This document shows positions 44,486-53,167 of a stretch of 64,000 nt of DNA, one piece after another. The notes under the pieces were generated by a model. It was given only the letters and a program-made list of their open reading frames with translations. It was not told where the DNA came from and did no database searches. The stretch's first letter is position 1; each line of letters begins with the position of its first letter. The stretch is from NCBI GenBank assembly GCA_046290675.1, contig JBKAHA010000005.1, positions 1-64,000 of the forward strand, read 5' to 3'. The stretch is from Aureliella sp046290675 (GTDB lineage: Bacteria; Planctomycetota; Planctomycetia; Pirellulales; Pirellulaceae). A program made the position numbers and the translations under genes.

Positions 44486-45454
44486 ATGGAAATCATTCTT
44501 GCAGCTCCCAGAGGATTTTGCGCGGGCGTCAACATGGCTGTTTCCAGTCTCGAGTTGGCGATAGCCAAATTCGGAACTCCGATTTACGTGTATCACGAGA
44601 TCGTACACAACCAGTATGTCGTGAAGACATTCGAAGCCAAGGGTGCGGTGTTTGTGGATGATTTGGAGGAGATCCCTGAAGAGTCGACCGTGCTTTTCTC
44701 GGCCCACGGAGTGTCTCCAGAGATTCGTCGGGTCGCGAAGGAACGAAAACTGTTCGCCATCGATGCGACATGTCCATTGGTCACCAAGGTCCACCTTGAA
44801 GCGATTAAGTACGCCAAAGGCGGGTACACGATCATTCTCATTGGGCACGAAGGTCATGACGAAGTCATCGGTACGATGGGGGAAGCACCCGAAGCGATTG
44901 TCTTGGTCGAAGACGAGGCGGGCGTTGATGAGCTCAATTTTGATGAGCAAACCAAGCTGGCTTATCTCACTCAAACCACTCTGAGCGTAGACGATGCGAA
45001 CCGAATTATCCAACGTCTACGTAGCCGTTTTCCATGGATCGAAAGTCCGCCGAAGGAGGACATCTGCTACGCGACTCAGAATCGCCAAGAAGCGGTTCGT
45101 TTGCTCAGTGAAGAAGCCAATGTAGTTCTGGTGTTAGGTAGCCAAAACAGTAGCAATAGTCAGCGTCTGAGGGAGCTCGGACGTGAACAGGGACGCGATG
45201 CGTTTCTCATCGACGGAGCGGATGACATTGATCCGAGCTGGTTCAAGGAATCCGACACGATCTTGGTGACGGCGGGGGCTAGTGCGCCAGAATCCGTCGT
45301 CTCAAGTACCATTGACTGGTTGGTCGAGAAATTCGGCGCGACGGTCCGAGAAGAGACTGTCCGCACCGAACAAGTCCATTTTCCGCTGCCCAAGCCGTTG
45401 CGTGAATTCGCAAAATCGGAGAACGCGAAGGCCAAAGCGGCGGACGCTAACTAG
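44486..45454 (+). CDS. ispH: 4-Hydroxy-3-methylbut-2-enyl diphosphate reductase
   Basis: IspH carries out the last step of the MEP pathway, giving IPP and DMAPP, with a 4Fe-4S cluster. The 322-residue protein has all three cluster cysteines: C12 in APRGFCAG, one in DATCPLV and one in DICYATQNRQ. Other family motifs are HEIVHNQYV, FSAHGVSP, GHEGHDEVIGTMGE, QTTLSV, GSQNSSNSQRL and TAGASAPE. The ATG at 44486 gives the normal start MEIILAAPRGFC; the upstream TTG at 44468 would add six residues. It ends with an Ala/Lys-rich tail. It is divergent from hpnC. Confidence 0.96.
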   Translation: MEIILAAPRGFCAGVNMAVSSLELAIAKFGTPIYVYHEIVHNQYVVKTFEAKGAVFVDDLEEIPEESTVLFSAHGVSPEIRRVAKERKLFAIDATCPLVTKVHLEAIKYAKGGYTIILIGHEGHDEVIGTMGEAPEAIVLVEDEAGVDELNFDEQTKLAYLTQTTLSVDDANRIIQRLRSRFPWIESPPKEDICYATQNRQEAVRLLSEEANVVLVLGSQNSSNSQRLRELGREQGRDAFLIDGADDIDPSWFKESDTILVTAGASAPESVVSSTIDWLVEKFGATVREETVRTEQVHFPLPKPLREFAKSENAKAKAADAN

Positions 45455-45830
45455 CTCCGTTGAGTACTTTCTCGGGTAGGGCGTTGGTCTGTCCTTATTT
45501 TCGCCCGCTCTTTTTTGGGGTGGCGTCGAAGCCTTGTTCTCTCCAGCAACGGTCTGGCTGGCAACTTTCACGGGATGGCTCGCGAATTACCGCGGATGCC
45601 GTACAATTCGGCCAGCGTGCAGGACGTCGTGGAAACTGTCTACGTTATCGAGCAGTATTCATGAGACCGAGCTCAGGATAGCACTCAATATAGCGCTCAG
45701 GACCGCGATACAGCACGCTCTCAGACAGCATTCGGGAAACCTACCAACGAGTCTCAAAACGCGTTGGTTTGGCTCTCAGGCTGGTGTGACGTGCGTTTGG
45801 TCTCAACGCGGCTGGTCTTGGAACAACTCT
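45455..45830. other. Leader region upstream of pyrB
   Basis: About 375 bases between ispH and the likely pyrB start. The pyrB reading frame stays open back to 45534, but the residues upstream of 45831 have no ATCase similarity. I saw no clear PyrR-type leader hairpin. If the longer frame is translated, the enzyme would have an unexplained ~99-residue extension. Confidence 0.4.
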
Positions 45831-46802
45831 GTGAATATCGATGAACTACATGCCCTAAAGCGTCGCTGGAGGCATCGGCATCTGCTTGGTCTCGAATCTT
45901 TGTCGGCCGAGGAGATTACGATCCTTCTCGATGCGGCGGAATGGATGATCGCCGCCGTTGCGGAGTCAAAGGCAGAGCATTCAAGTCGCAAGCTGCCGTT
46001 GTTGTCGGGTAAGACAATCGCAAATCTCTTTTTTGAAAACAGCACACGAACCCGAAACAGTTTTTCGCTAGCAGCGAAACGACTTGGCGCAGATACCGTC
46101 GAATTTTCGTCTTCCGGCTCGTCGGTTGCCAAGGGCGAAACGTTTATTGATACGGCGAAGACAATCGAGGCTTTGGGGGTGGATGGTGTGGTCACGCGTC
46201 ATGCCACGCCAGGTACAGCCCACTTGCTTTCGCAGCATCTCGATTGCTCGGTGCTCAATGCTGGCGACGGGCCACACGAACATCCGACGCAGGGGTTGCT
46301 CGATATCCTGACGATTCGCCAAAAACGTGGCAGTTTGGAAGGGCTAACAGTGGCGTTGGTTGGCGACATCGCTCATAGCCGAACGGCACGCTCCAATATT
46401 TGGGGGCTACAAAAACTAGGCGCGCACGTCATCGTATGTGGGCCTGCTACGCTGGTTTCGCGCGACTGGGAATCAATGGGCGTCGAAGTTTCGTACAGCT
46501 TGGATGCGATTCTTCCAAAGTGTGATGTGCTGAATCTGTTACGGATTCAGTTTGAACGCCAGGCGACCCGGCCATTCCCGTCCGTTCGCGAATACGCACT
46601 TCTCTACGCCATGACTATGGAGCGAATGCGGAAGAGCAAACCAGACATTTTGATCATGGCTCCAGGTCCCATTAATCGCGGCGTCGAGATTACGCCCGAC
46701 GTCGCCGATGGGCCGCACTCGGTGATCCTTCAGCAAGTGAGCAATGGCGTTGCGATTCGGATGGCGGCTCTGTGGTTGCTGCTCGGACAAGTTGATGAGT
46801 GA
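45831..46802 (+). CDS. pyrB: Aspartate carbamoyltransferase catalytic subunit
   Basis: PyrB makes carbamoyl-aspartate, the first committed step of pyrimidine synthesis. From GTG 45831 the protein has about 323 residues, near the family length of 310. Motifs: SLSAEEITILLDAAEWM, the carbamoyl-phosphate site FFENSTRTRNSFSLAAKRLG, SSVAKGETFIDT, VTRHATPGTAHLL, AGDGPHEHPTQGLLD, VGDIAHSRTARSN and MAPGPINRGVEI. The frame is open upstream to 45534, but GTG 45831 gives the expected N-terminus VNIDELHALKRRWRHRHLLGL-like; no strong ribosome site was seen. The pseudo-dihydroorotase gene follows after about 100 bases, a pairing known to make a stable complex in other bacteria. Confidence 0.92.
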   Translation: MNIDELHALKRRWRHRHLLGLESLSAEEITILLDAAEWMIAAVAESKAEHSSRKLPLLSGKTIANLFFENSTRTRNSFSLAAKRLGADTVEFSSSGSSVAKGETFIDTAKTIEALGVDGVVTRHATPGTAHLLSQHLDCSVLNAGDGPHEHPTQGLLDILTIRQKRGSLEGLTVALVGDIAHSRTARSNIWGLQKLGAHVIVCGPATLVSRDWESMGVEVSYSLDAILPKCDVLNLLRIQFERQATRPFPSVREYALLYAMTMERMRKSKPDILIMAPGPINRGVEITPDVADGPHSVILQQVSNGVAIRMAALWLLLGQVDE

Positions 46803-46905
46803 CTCGACATTGGTTTGTGATATTTGACCACACACGCATATGTGAATTCGAATCCGGCGGCTCGAATCCAAGTACCTAAGTAAGAGATCTTCTCGCGAGT
46901 TTTAC

Positions 46906-48204
46906 ATGTCTTCTAGCTTCTTGATTGAGAACGGACACGTTGTTGACCCGACGCAGTCGCTGGATCGCCAGGCGAGGATCCTAGTCAAGGACGGAAGGAT
47001 TGCAGCGATTGATCCCGCCGATGGAGATCTTCCGGAATGCGATCGAATTGATGCTAGCGGGTTGATTGTCGCACCTGGTTTCGTTGACCTAATGACCGAG
47101 TTGGGCGAGCCAGGTTGCGAAGAAGATGAAACGATCGAATCCGGAACAGCAGCCGCGCTGGCCGGCGGTTTCACATCCATTGCGTGCTCAGCCAATACGG
47201 ATCCTCCCATTGATACGGCGGCGGCCGTCGAATTCGTGCGGCAGAAGGCGGCCCGGGCAGACAACTGTCGCGTTCACGTTGTCGGCTGCGTAAGCAAGGA
47301 GCAAAAAGGGGAGGAACTGGCGGAGATTGGTTCGTTGGTGGATGCCGGGGCTATTGCTCTGAGTGATGCTCCCAAGCCACTTCACAACACGGCTTTGCTC
47401 CGCCGCGCGCTCGAATACTGTTTGATGTTTGATCGCCCGCTAATTGATCATCCCGAGGTGCCGAGTCTAACTCGCGGCGGCGTGATGCATGAAGGAATGG
47501 AACAGCTCAAGTTGGCGCTCGCTCCGCTCCCGTCTGAAGCTGAAGACTTGGCGACATCGAGAGATCTAAGACTGATCGAAACGACCGGTGGCAGGCTACA
47601 TCTAAGCAGCATTTCGACGGCTGGTGGAGTCGAACTCGTTCGACGCCATAAGTCGCGGGGTGTTCAGGTAACGGTGGGCGTACGGATCGCGAATTTGTGC
47701 CTTTCCGATGCGCTACTTCAGACTTTTGACTCCAATTTGAAAGTAAATCCACCGCTTCGCAGCCAGGCACACATCGACGCCTGTATCGCAGCGGTTGCAG
47801 ATGGGACCATCGACGTGCTAAGTGCGGGTCATCAGCCGAGGGCTCTTGAGAAGAAAATGCAGGAGTTAGATGCGGCTCCGTTTGGGATGACTTCGCTAGA
47901 TACCGCGCTAGCGATGACGATCACTCATCTGATTCGTCCTGGACATTTGACCTGGTCCAGGGCGATTGAACTGCTCGCCGTGGCACCTGCAAACGTGCTT
48001 GGCCTGGAAAGTGGAACATTGAACGTCGGGCGGCCAGCGGACTTGGTTTTGATCGACCCAGAACAGCAATGGGTGGTCGAACGTTCTGCCTTGAATTCGG
48101 CTAGCGCCAATTCCCCCGTCCTTTCCAAGACGCTACATGGACGTGTGAGACGAGTGTGGGTCGCTGGTGCAGAGAAAATGCCCTTCGCCGAAGCCATCGG
48201 TTAA
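46906..48204 (+). CDS. pyrC: Dihydroorotase-like protein lacking metal ligands (PyrC'/PyrX type)
   Basis: The 432-residue protein has the overall sequence of a class I dihydroorotase: IENGHVVDPTQSLD at the start, DASGLIVAPGFVDL, GTAAALAGGFTSIAC, LRRALEYCLMFDRPLIDH, GVMHEGMEQLKL, and NVLGLESGTLNVGRPADLVLID at the end. The metal-binding DxHxHxR site reads D61-L-M63-T-E65-L-G67, so both His and the Arg are gone. The later TDHAPH-type segment reads SAGHQPRALEKK, and a His is replaced by Ser in LHLSSIST. It is therefore probably inactive, like the PyrC' subunits that hold ATCase together. An active dihydroorotase should exist elsewhere. Confidence 0.88.
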   Translation: MSSSFLIENGHVVDPTQSLDRQARILVKDGRIAAIDPADGDLPECDRIDASGLIVAPGFVDLMTELGEPGCEEDETIESGTAAALAGGFTSIACSANTDPPIDTAAAVEFVRQKAARADNCRVHVVGCVSKEQKGEELAEIGSLVDAGAIALSDAPKPLHNTALLRRALEYCLMFDRPLIDHPEVPSLTRGGVMHEGMEQLKLALAPLPSEAEDLATSRDLRLIETTGGRLHLSSISTAGGVELVRRHKSRGVQVTVGVRIANLCLSDALLQTFDSNLKVNPPLRSQAHIDACIAAVADGTIDVLSAGHQPRALEKKMQELDAAPFGMTSLDTALAMTITHLIRPGHLTWSRAIELLAVAPANVLGLESGTLNVGRPADLVLIDPEQQWVVERSALNSASANSPVLSKTLHGRVRRVWVAGAEKMPFAEAIG

Positions 48205-48933
48205 TAGAGCCGCCAACGCAGTCACGCGTGGTTTACCGAAGCAATGACGCATCGATGGTTGCCTAGAACTGCCATCCATGGTCGACCACAATTTCGGCCA
48301 AACGACTGGAATGAGCAAAGAACGAAAAAAGCCGTTAAGAACACTACCCGGAGGTAAGTCTTAACGGCTATTTCGAATCTTCCAGCACACGGCGGCATGA
48401 ACGGAGCCGCTGCGAGACTGACGTAGATCGAGCGTGCTTCTGCACATGCTACTATTGATCTAGGCCAACGCTAAAATTGGTCCCTCTGCCGATGGTTTGC
48501 CGGAAGTTCATTTTCTGCAGGCAATGAAGGCCTACGAACTAATCATAGGCCGTCGTTTGCTGACAGCAAGGTTCATCGACGACAGCGGGTGCTCCAGATA
48601 ACCAATTTCCAGCTAAATGGAGAGATATCTCTGCGTCTTTTTCCATGCAGAGTCGAGCCGTGGTCGTCGGACCTGTCCGCGAGAATCCATTTCTTTCTCG
48701 CATGAGAATCACATGAGAAAGTTGGTATTTTCTGAAGCCAACTCCAGCCAAAGGGAAACGCTGAGGCACGGCAGCTTTGGCCCGCCCGTATCGAAAATTG
48801 CAAGCCGTTTTTATCTCTACGCCGTCTTCCATACGACAAAGCCACTCTAATGGAAACGAGCGGTACGGGACGCAAGCAATCCGATTCCTCGAACTAGATA
48901 TTGTTTCAATTCCACACAGTGGCGGCATGTCGG
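48205..48933. other. Convergent intergenic region, no gene recognised
   Basis: About 730 bases between the ends of convergent genes. Apart from the hairpin at 48330-48369, I see no supported feature. Minus-strand frames at 48539-48928 and 48573-48875 overlap each other in different frames and have no recognisable domain. Confidence 0.5.
48325..48374 (-). terminator. Terminator-like hairpin between pyrC and the membrane aminotransferase
   Basis: AGCCGTTAAGA (48330-48340) pairs perfectly over 11 bases with TCTTAACGGCT (48359-48369). On the minus strand it is followed by six T; on the plus strand by ATTT. It lies 120 bases after pyrC and over 550 bases after the minus-strand gene end, so it may act on both strands. 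Confidence 0.7.
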
Positions 48934-50877
48934 CTAGTCAACTAAGTCAGCGAATCGCATTTCACGAAGAATTGATTTTTGCAGGAAATCGATATCGTGG
49001 GTCGTGTTGTAGAGGTGGCAGGAAACACGAACTAAGTGGCGATGACCGAAATGTACAATCATCACTTCGATGCCGTACTTTTCTCTGAGCACGCGCTGCA
49101 GATCTTGATAGAAGGCAAGAACGTCGGTCGCCGGTTTCTTACCATCAAATTGCGGTAGCCAAATGCCGACTAGCCAGCCGAACCATTCGCGGCCTTCGGG
49201 GGTGACAGGTTCTGCACCCGGTATTTCGGATAGCTTGTTCCGAGCGTAGCAAGCTAGTGCATGATTCCTGCGGTCTACATGATCGCGGCCTAGATCATCA
49301 GCGAATTCGAATGCCCGCTTCACAGATAGGTAACCAGAGTAGTCCCGCGTGCCCGTCCAAGTGAATTCGTCAGCCCAATGTTCGGGCGTCTGCGGAGGCA
49401 GACGCCCCCAACTCAGCCGCGTTGGCTTTGCCTGTTCATGCCACTTCGGCGCGATGTAAACAAAACCGCTGCCATGCGGCGCGCAAAGCCATTTGTGGCA
49501 ACTGGCAGTAAAGAAGTCGCATCCCAGTTTTTCCAATCGCAGCGTCTCTTGAAGCACAGCGTGAGGACCATCAATACACGTCGCGATGGATCTTGTTTCT
49601 AATTCTCTGCACAGCGATTCCACGGGAATTCGGATCGCAGTCGGCGAGGTGATATGGCTGAGAATCACAAGTTTGGTCGCCGGCGTAACCGAGCTGATGA
49701 TCGCGTCGTGAATCTCGGATGGTAACTCCAATTCTGATGGAATCGTTGCGTCGATCAGCTTGGCATCCGATTCTTGGCATCGACGCTCCCAGATTCGGCG
49801 AACGGCACCGTACTCATGGTCGTTCATTAGGACTTCGTCGCCAGCATTTAACGGAAACCACCGCGCTATTTCATTCATACCGGCGGTGGCATTGTCGCAG
49901 AATGCGATGTTCTCCGTCTTAGTCCCAAGGCGAGTGGCAAGCCAGAATCGGTGGTCCGCGGCGAGCTGGTCGTATCGGCGGGCTAAGAACTCCATTGGCT
50001 GATTCATGCATTCCTGCCGCCACTGATCTTGATGGTCGCGGATTGCAAGCGGTACGGCACCGAAGGAACCGTGATTGAGAAAGGTAACACCCCGGTCAAA
50101 TTGCCAAAGCTGGATTGGCAATGCGGTCCGAATCTGAGACTCAGGGCTACCAAGCGATAAGATTCCTCTGGTAAAACGAAGCGCAAAAGTGTGTACATGT
50201 GGGCTGTCACGCAGCATGTATTCCCAGAGAGCAGGTCCGCTGTGGATCCCAAAAATGAGTGCCAATAGCAGCAACGAAACTTGGCCCGGTGTCGTCCTGC
50301 GTATCCCAACTGTTTGCAGGATATCGATGCCGAAGGCGGTTAACATGGTTGCGAAGAGAAGAAAGCCGAAGACATAAGAGATAGAACGCGCGACAGCGAG
50401 TTTGCTCGCAAGGGCCACCTCTGCAGCCCAATACACGAGGAATAGGAGGCAGAGGCTCAGCGGCGATGGGCCAGGGATTTGTGTCCAGGTAAGTAGTGCG
50501 ACAGCCACGATGGTCGTTAAACGGAACAGTTCATCAAGCTGGAAAGCTCTTTTGAAACGCAGCTCTTCAAACAAACGTGATAGATATGCAATGAAGACTG
50601 CACCAAGGACTGGACGCAGGCAAGATGCAATCTCGGGCCAACTCACGCCCTGATCCAGTTTCCAAGCGTCGGGAAGGAACTCTGCGTCTTCGAAGATGTT
50701 CCAAACGAGAGGTAGCATGGCGAATCGCAGGGCCAACGCCAAGCAGCAAAGCAAAAAGACGACGCACACTTCCGTAACGATGCCCTTCTGTCGGCCAAAA
50801 GTATGGCGAAGCACGAAGAACATCGAACCGATCAGAAATCCGTATGCGATGCAGCCGAGGAGTGAAAATGCGGTCAT
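48934..50877 (-). CDS. Multi-pass membrane domain fused to class V aminotransferase
   Basis: The protein of about 647 residues has two parts. Residues about 1-245 contain seven or eight hydrophobic helices (FSLLGCIAYGFLIGSMFFVL first; later FRLTTIVAVALLTWTQIP and YVFGFLLFATMLTAFGI). Residues about 255-640 form a PLP enzyme of the isopenicillin-N-epimerase/NifS-like class: FLNHGSFGAVPLAIRD, FCDNATAGMNEIARWF, TCIDGPHAVLQETLRL, and the PLP lysine K462 in TASCHKWLCAPHGSGF. The ATG at 50877 starts directly at the first helix; the open frame extends to 50997. The substrate is unknown. The next gene, divergent, is mch. Confidence 0.85.
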   Translation of the reverse strand: MTAFSLLGCIAYGFLIGSMFFVLRHTFGRQKGIVTEVCVVFLLCCLALALRFAMLPLVWNIFEDAEFLPDAWKLDQGVSWPEIASCLRPVLGAVFIAYLSRLFEELRFKRAFQLDELFRLTTIVAVALLTWTQIPGPSPLSLCLLFLVYWAAEVALASKLAVARSISYVFGFLLFATMLTAFGIDILQTVGIRRTTPGQVSLLLLALIFGIHSGPALWEYMLRDSPHVHTFALRFTRGILSLGSPESQIRTALPIQLWQFDRGVTFLNHGSFGAVPLAIRDHQDQWRQECMNQPMEFLARRYDQLAADHRFWLATRLGTKTENIAFCDNATAGMNEIARWFPLNAGDEVLMNDHEYGAVRRIWERRCQESDAKLIDATIPSELELPSEIHDAIISSVTPATKLVILSHITSPTAIRIPVESLCRELETRSIATCIDGPHAVLQETLRLEKLGCDFFTASCHKWLCAPHGSGFVYIAPKWHEQAKPTRLSWGRLPPQTPEHWADEFTWTGTRDYSGYLSVKRAFEFADDLGRDHVDRRNHALACYARNKLSEIPGAEPVTPEGREWFGWLVGIWLPQFDGKKPATDVLAFYQDLQRVLREKYGIEVMIVHFGHRHLVRVSCHLYNTTHDIDFLQKSILREMRFADLVD

Positions 50878-51123
50878 CGAATTCGTCGTAGGCCTACAAA
50901 GCAAATGTGGAGAAATGTGCCGTGTTGTGGTGGAACTCGTTTTGTTGAGAATACCAGACCAGCGCAGTCTTCGGCTTCTAACTGCGAGTGAAATCAAACG
51001 GCCCGAATGGTGCTATTTGGCAAATTCATCGGTTGTCCACCATGGATGAAATTTGCGGAAGCGGTCGGGGATCGCGTGTCCATGGCTGATATTGGCTAGT
51101 CAATCGAAAAAGCGGATCTGAAG

Positions 51124-52101
51124 ATGAACACAGGGGAAAGTCGACTCATTGCAGCGAGTGGATTAAATCGATCCGCAGCAGTCGTTTATGAATCGATGAA
51201 ACAGCAGCTATCTGAATTAAAGATAGAGCATCATGTTACGGATTCAGGCACGCAACTCTTGGACTGCGGCATCAATGTACCAGGCGGGTTATCGGCTGGC
51301 CTGCAGTTTGCTAGGGTCTGCCTCGCTGGCCGGGCGCAAGTCGAATTGGTTGCAGGCGATCGATCGGTTTGGAGGGGGCCTTGGATTCAAGTTGCCTCCG
51401 ATGATCCCGTCCGGGCTTGCATGTACGGTCAGTACGCGGGATGGCCAGTCAAGCACGGGGACTTTTTCGCGATGGGATCAGGGCCGATGCGTGTTCGGCG
51501 CGGACGAGAAGAGATGCTGATCGAAATGTCGGCTCACGATGACGATGTGTGCGCTGTTGGGACTCTCGAGAGCGCGAAATTGCCTGAAGATGAAGTGCTG
51601 GTTGCCATGGCCAGTGAATGCGAAGTCGCTCCGAGCGAGCTGTGCATCGCGATCGCGCCGACCAGTTCAATTGCTGGGTGTGTGCAAGTTGTTGCAAGAA
51701 GTGTGGAGACGGCATTGCACAAGATACATGAGTTGGGTGGACCTCTCGCAGATGTGAAATCTGCTTACGGCTATGCGCCGCTATGCCCTCCCAGCCCCGA
51801 TTTTGCGAAAGGCATCGGCAGGACCAATGATGCGATTCTCTACGGCGGCCACGTTTCAATCTGGCTGGAGGGCGAAGACGAGCTACTGCGTGAGTTAGCG
51901 GAGAAGCTTCCAAGCAAGGCTTCCAATGACTTTGGCGCGCCCTTTGCCGAAATCTTCAAGCGTTATGACTTCGACTTCTACAAGATTGATCCCGGCCTGT
52001 TCAGTCCTGCAGAAGTGACTTTGCTAAATATGCGCACGGGAAACAGCTTCACGGCAGGTGAGCTGCGTGGAGACCTGGTTGAGCAGTCTTTTGCCGGTTA
52101 G
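51124..52101 (+). CDS. mch: Methenyltetrahydromethanopterin cyclohydrolase
   Basis: Mch interconverts methenyl- and formyl-tetrahydromethanopterin in the C1 pathway shared by methanogens, methylotrophs and planctomycetes. The 325-residue protein has family features TQLLDCGINVPGGLSAGLQFARVCLAG, YAGWPVKHGDFFAMGSGPMR, SSIAGCVQVVARSVETALHK and YGYAPLCPPSPDFAKGIGRTNDAILYGG. It is followed after 27 bases by an ATP-grasp gene, as in methylotroph clusters where mch neighbours orf5. In planctomycetes the pathway is thought to oxidise or detoxify formaldehyde. Confidence 0.95.
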   Translation: MNTGESRLIAASGLNRSAAVVYESMKQQLSELKIEHHVTDSGTQLLDCGINVPGGLSAGLQFARVCLAGRAQVELVAGDRSVWRGPWIQVASDDPVRACMYGQYAGWPVKHGDFFAMGSGPMRVRRGREEMLIEMSAHDDDVCAVGTLESAKLPEDEVLVAMASECEVAPSELCIAIAPTSSIAGCVQVVARSVETALHKIHELGGPLADVKSAYGYAPLCPPSPDFAKGIGRTNDAILYGGHVSIWLEGEDELLRELAEKLPSKASNDFGAPFAEIFKRYDFDFYKIDPGLFSPAEVTLLNMRTGNSFTAGELRGDLVEQSFAG

Positions 52102-52143
52102 CCCTTACTCCTGCAAGAATGACGAAGCGTGAGGAGAACCGGT

Positions 52144-53037
52144 TTGGAACGTGGCAATTTTCGCCTCGGAATTCTTGGGTCGGATGCGAGCCCCTATGTG
52201 CGTGAGCTTATGTCCGCGGCGCAGCGGAGGGATTTTGAAGCCTCGGTGTTGAGCTTCTCGGACCTCGATGCGCAGGTATCGTCAACTGGATTGACGAATT
52301 CACTGCGGGATCTGGACGCGGTCATCGTGCGCACGATGCCCCTCGGTTCTCTAGAGCAGGTCGTTTTGAGGATGGACTTGCTTCATGCAGCAGTGGAATG
52401 TGGCGTTGGCGTCTTCAATGCGCCCAAGTGTCTCGAGACTTGTATCGACAAGTGGTTGACGACTCAGCGCTTGTGCTTGGCGGGTTTGGAAGTTCCTCAG
52501 ACCTATGTTTGCCAGACGCGAGATGCGGCACTCGAGAAATTTGATGAATTGGGTGGTGACGTGATTGTGAAACCGATCTTCGGTGGCGAAGGACGGGGAA
52601 TCATGCGCGTTCGGGACGCGGATATGGCGTGGCGTGTTTTCAGCTCCCTTCAACAGCTTCGTAGCGTGCTCTATCTGCAACAGTTCTGTGAGCCGGTCGG
52701 GTACGATATCCGCGTCTTCCTCGTCGGAGATGAAGCCTACGCAATGCGACGTCACAGCGTCGAACAATCTTGGAAGACGAACGTGGCCGTCGGTGGAAGG
52801 GTTGCATCACACGACCTTTTGGAGGATGAGTTGGAATTGGCGAAGCGAGCTCGAGATGCGGTCGCTGGCGGCGATCGGAGTCGGTGCATTGTCGGGGTAG
52901 ATCTTTTACCCGGGGCGGATGGGATTTTGCGAGTGTTGGAGGTCAATGCAGTTCCGGGCTGGAAGGGACTGCGAAAGGCGACGGGAGTCGACATACCCCA
53001 AGTCATTCTGGATCACATCCAAGCTGTGTTGGCGTGA
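52144..53037 (+). CDS. ATP-grasp ligase, RimK-like, next to mch
   Basis: The protein of about 297 residues is a RimK-type ATP-grasp ligase, joining a carboxylate to an amine with ATP. It has an N-terminal Rossmann-like domain (FRLGILGSDASPYVRELM), CIDKWLTTQRLCLAGLEVPQTYV, the ATP loop VIVKPIFGGEGRGIMRV, and the metal region VGVDLLPGADGILRVLEVNAVPGWKGL. It matches what is known of orf5 genes that sit beside mch in methylotrophs and are needed for tetrahydromethanopterin synthesis; a glutamate or similar ligation on the cofactor is inferred. The TTG at 52144 has GAGGAG 6 bases upstream; GTG at 52129, within that ribosome site, is the other option. Confidence 0.85.
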   Translation: MERGNFRLGILGSDASPYVRELMSAAQRRDFEASVLSFSDLDAQVSSTGLTNSLRDLDAVIVRTMPLGSLEQVVLRMDLLHAAVECGVGVFNAPKCLETCIDKWLTTQRLCLAGLEVPQTYVCQTRDAALEKFDELGGDVIVKPIFGGEGRGIMRVRDADMAWRVFSSLQQLRSVLYLQQFCEPVGYDIRVFLVGDEAYAMRRHSVEQSWKTNVAVGGRVASHDLLEDELELAKRARDAVAGGDRSRCIVGVDLLPGADGILRVLEVNAVPGWKGLRKATGVDIPQVILDHIQAVLA

Positions 53038-53167
53038 CCATGCTGAGTACAGCTTGTGCTTACGAGGGCTGCGAATTCTCTTGTAGAATTGGGTGTGTAC
53101 GCTGCGGTCTCAGTATTGATCCAGCCTCACCTTGGCCAGCCAGTTCGAACGACCAGCTAGGAATTTT

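Noticed and set aside
45534..45830. 99-residue N-terminal extension of pyrB
   Set aside because: The frame is open, but the residues have no ATCase similarity and a normal-length enzyme starts at GTG 45831.
48539..48928. 129-codon minus-strand frame in the convergent gap
   Set aside because: It overlaps a second frame of similar length, has no domain and no ribosome site.
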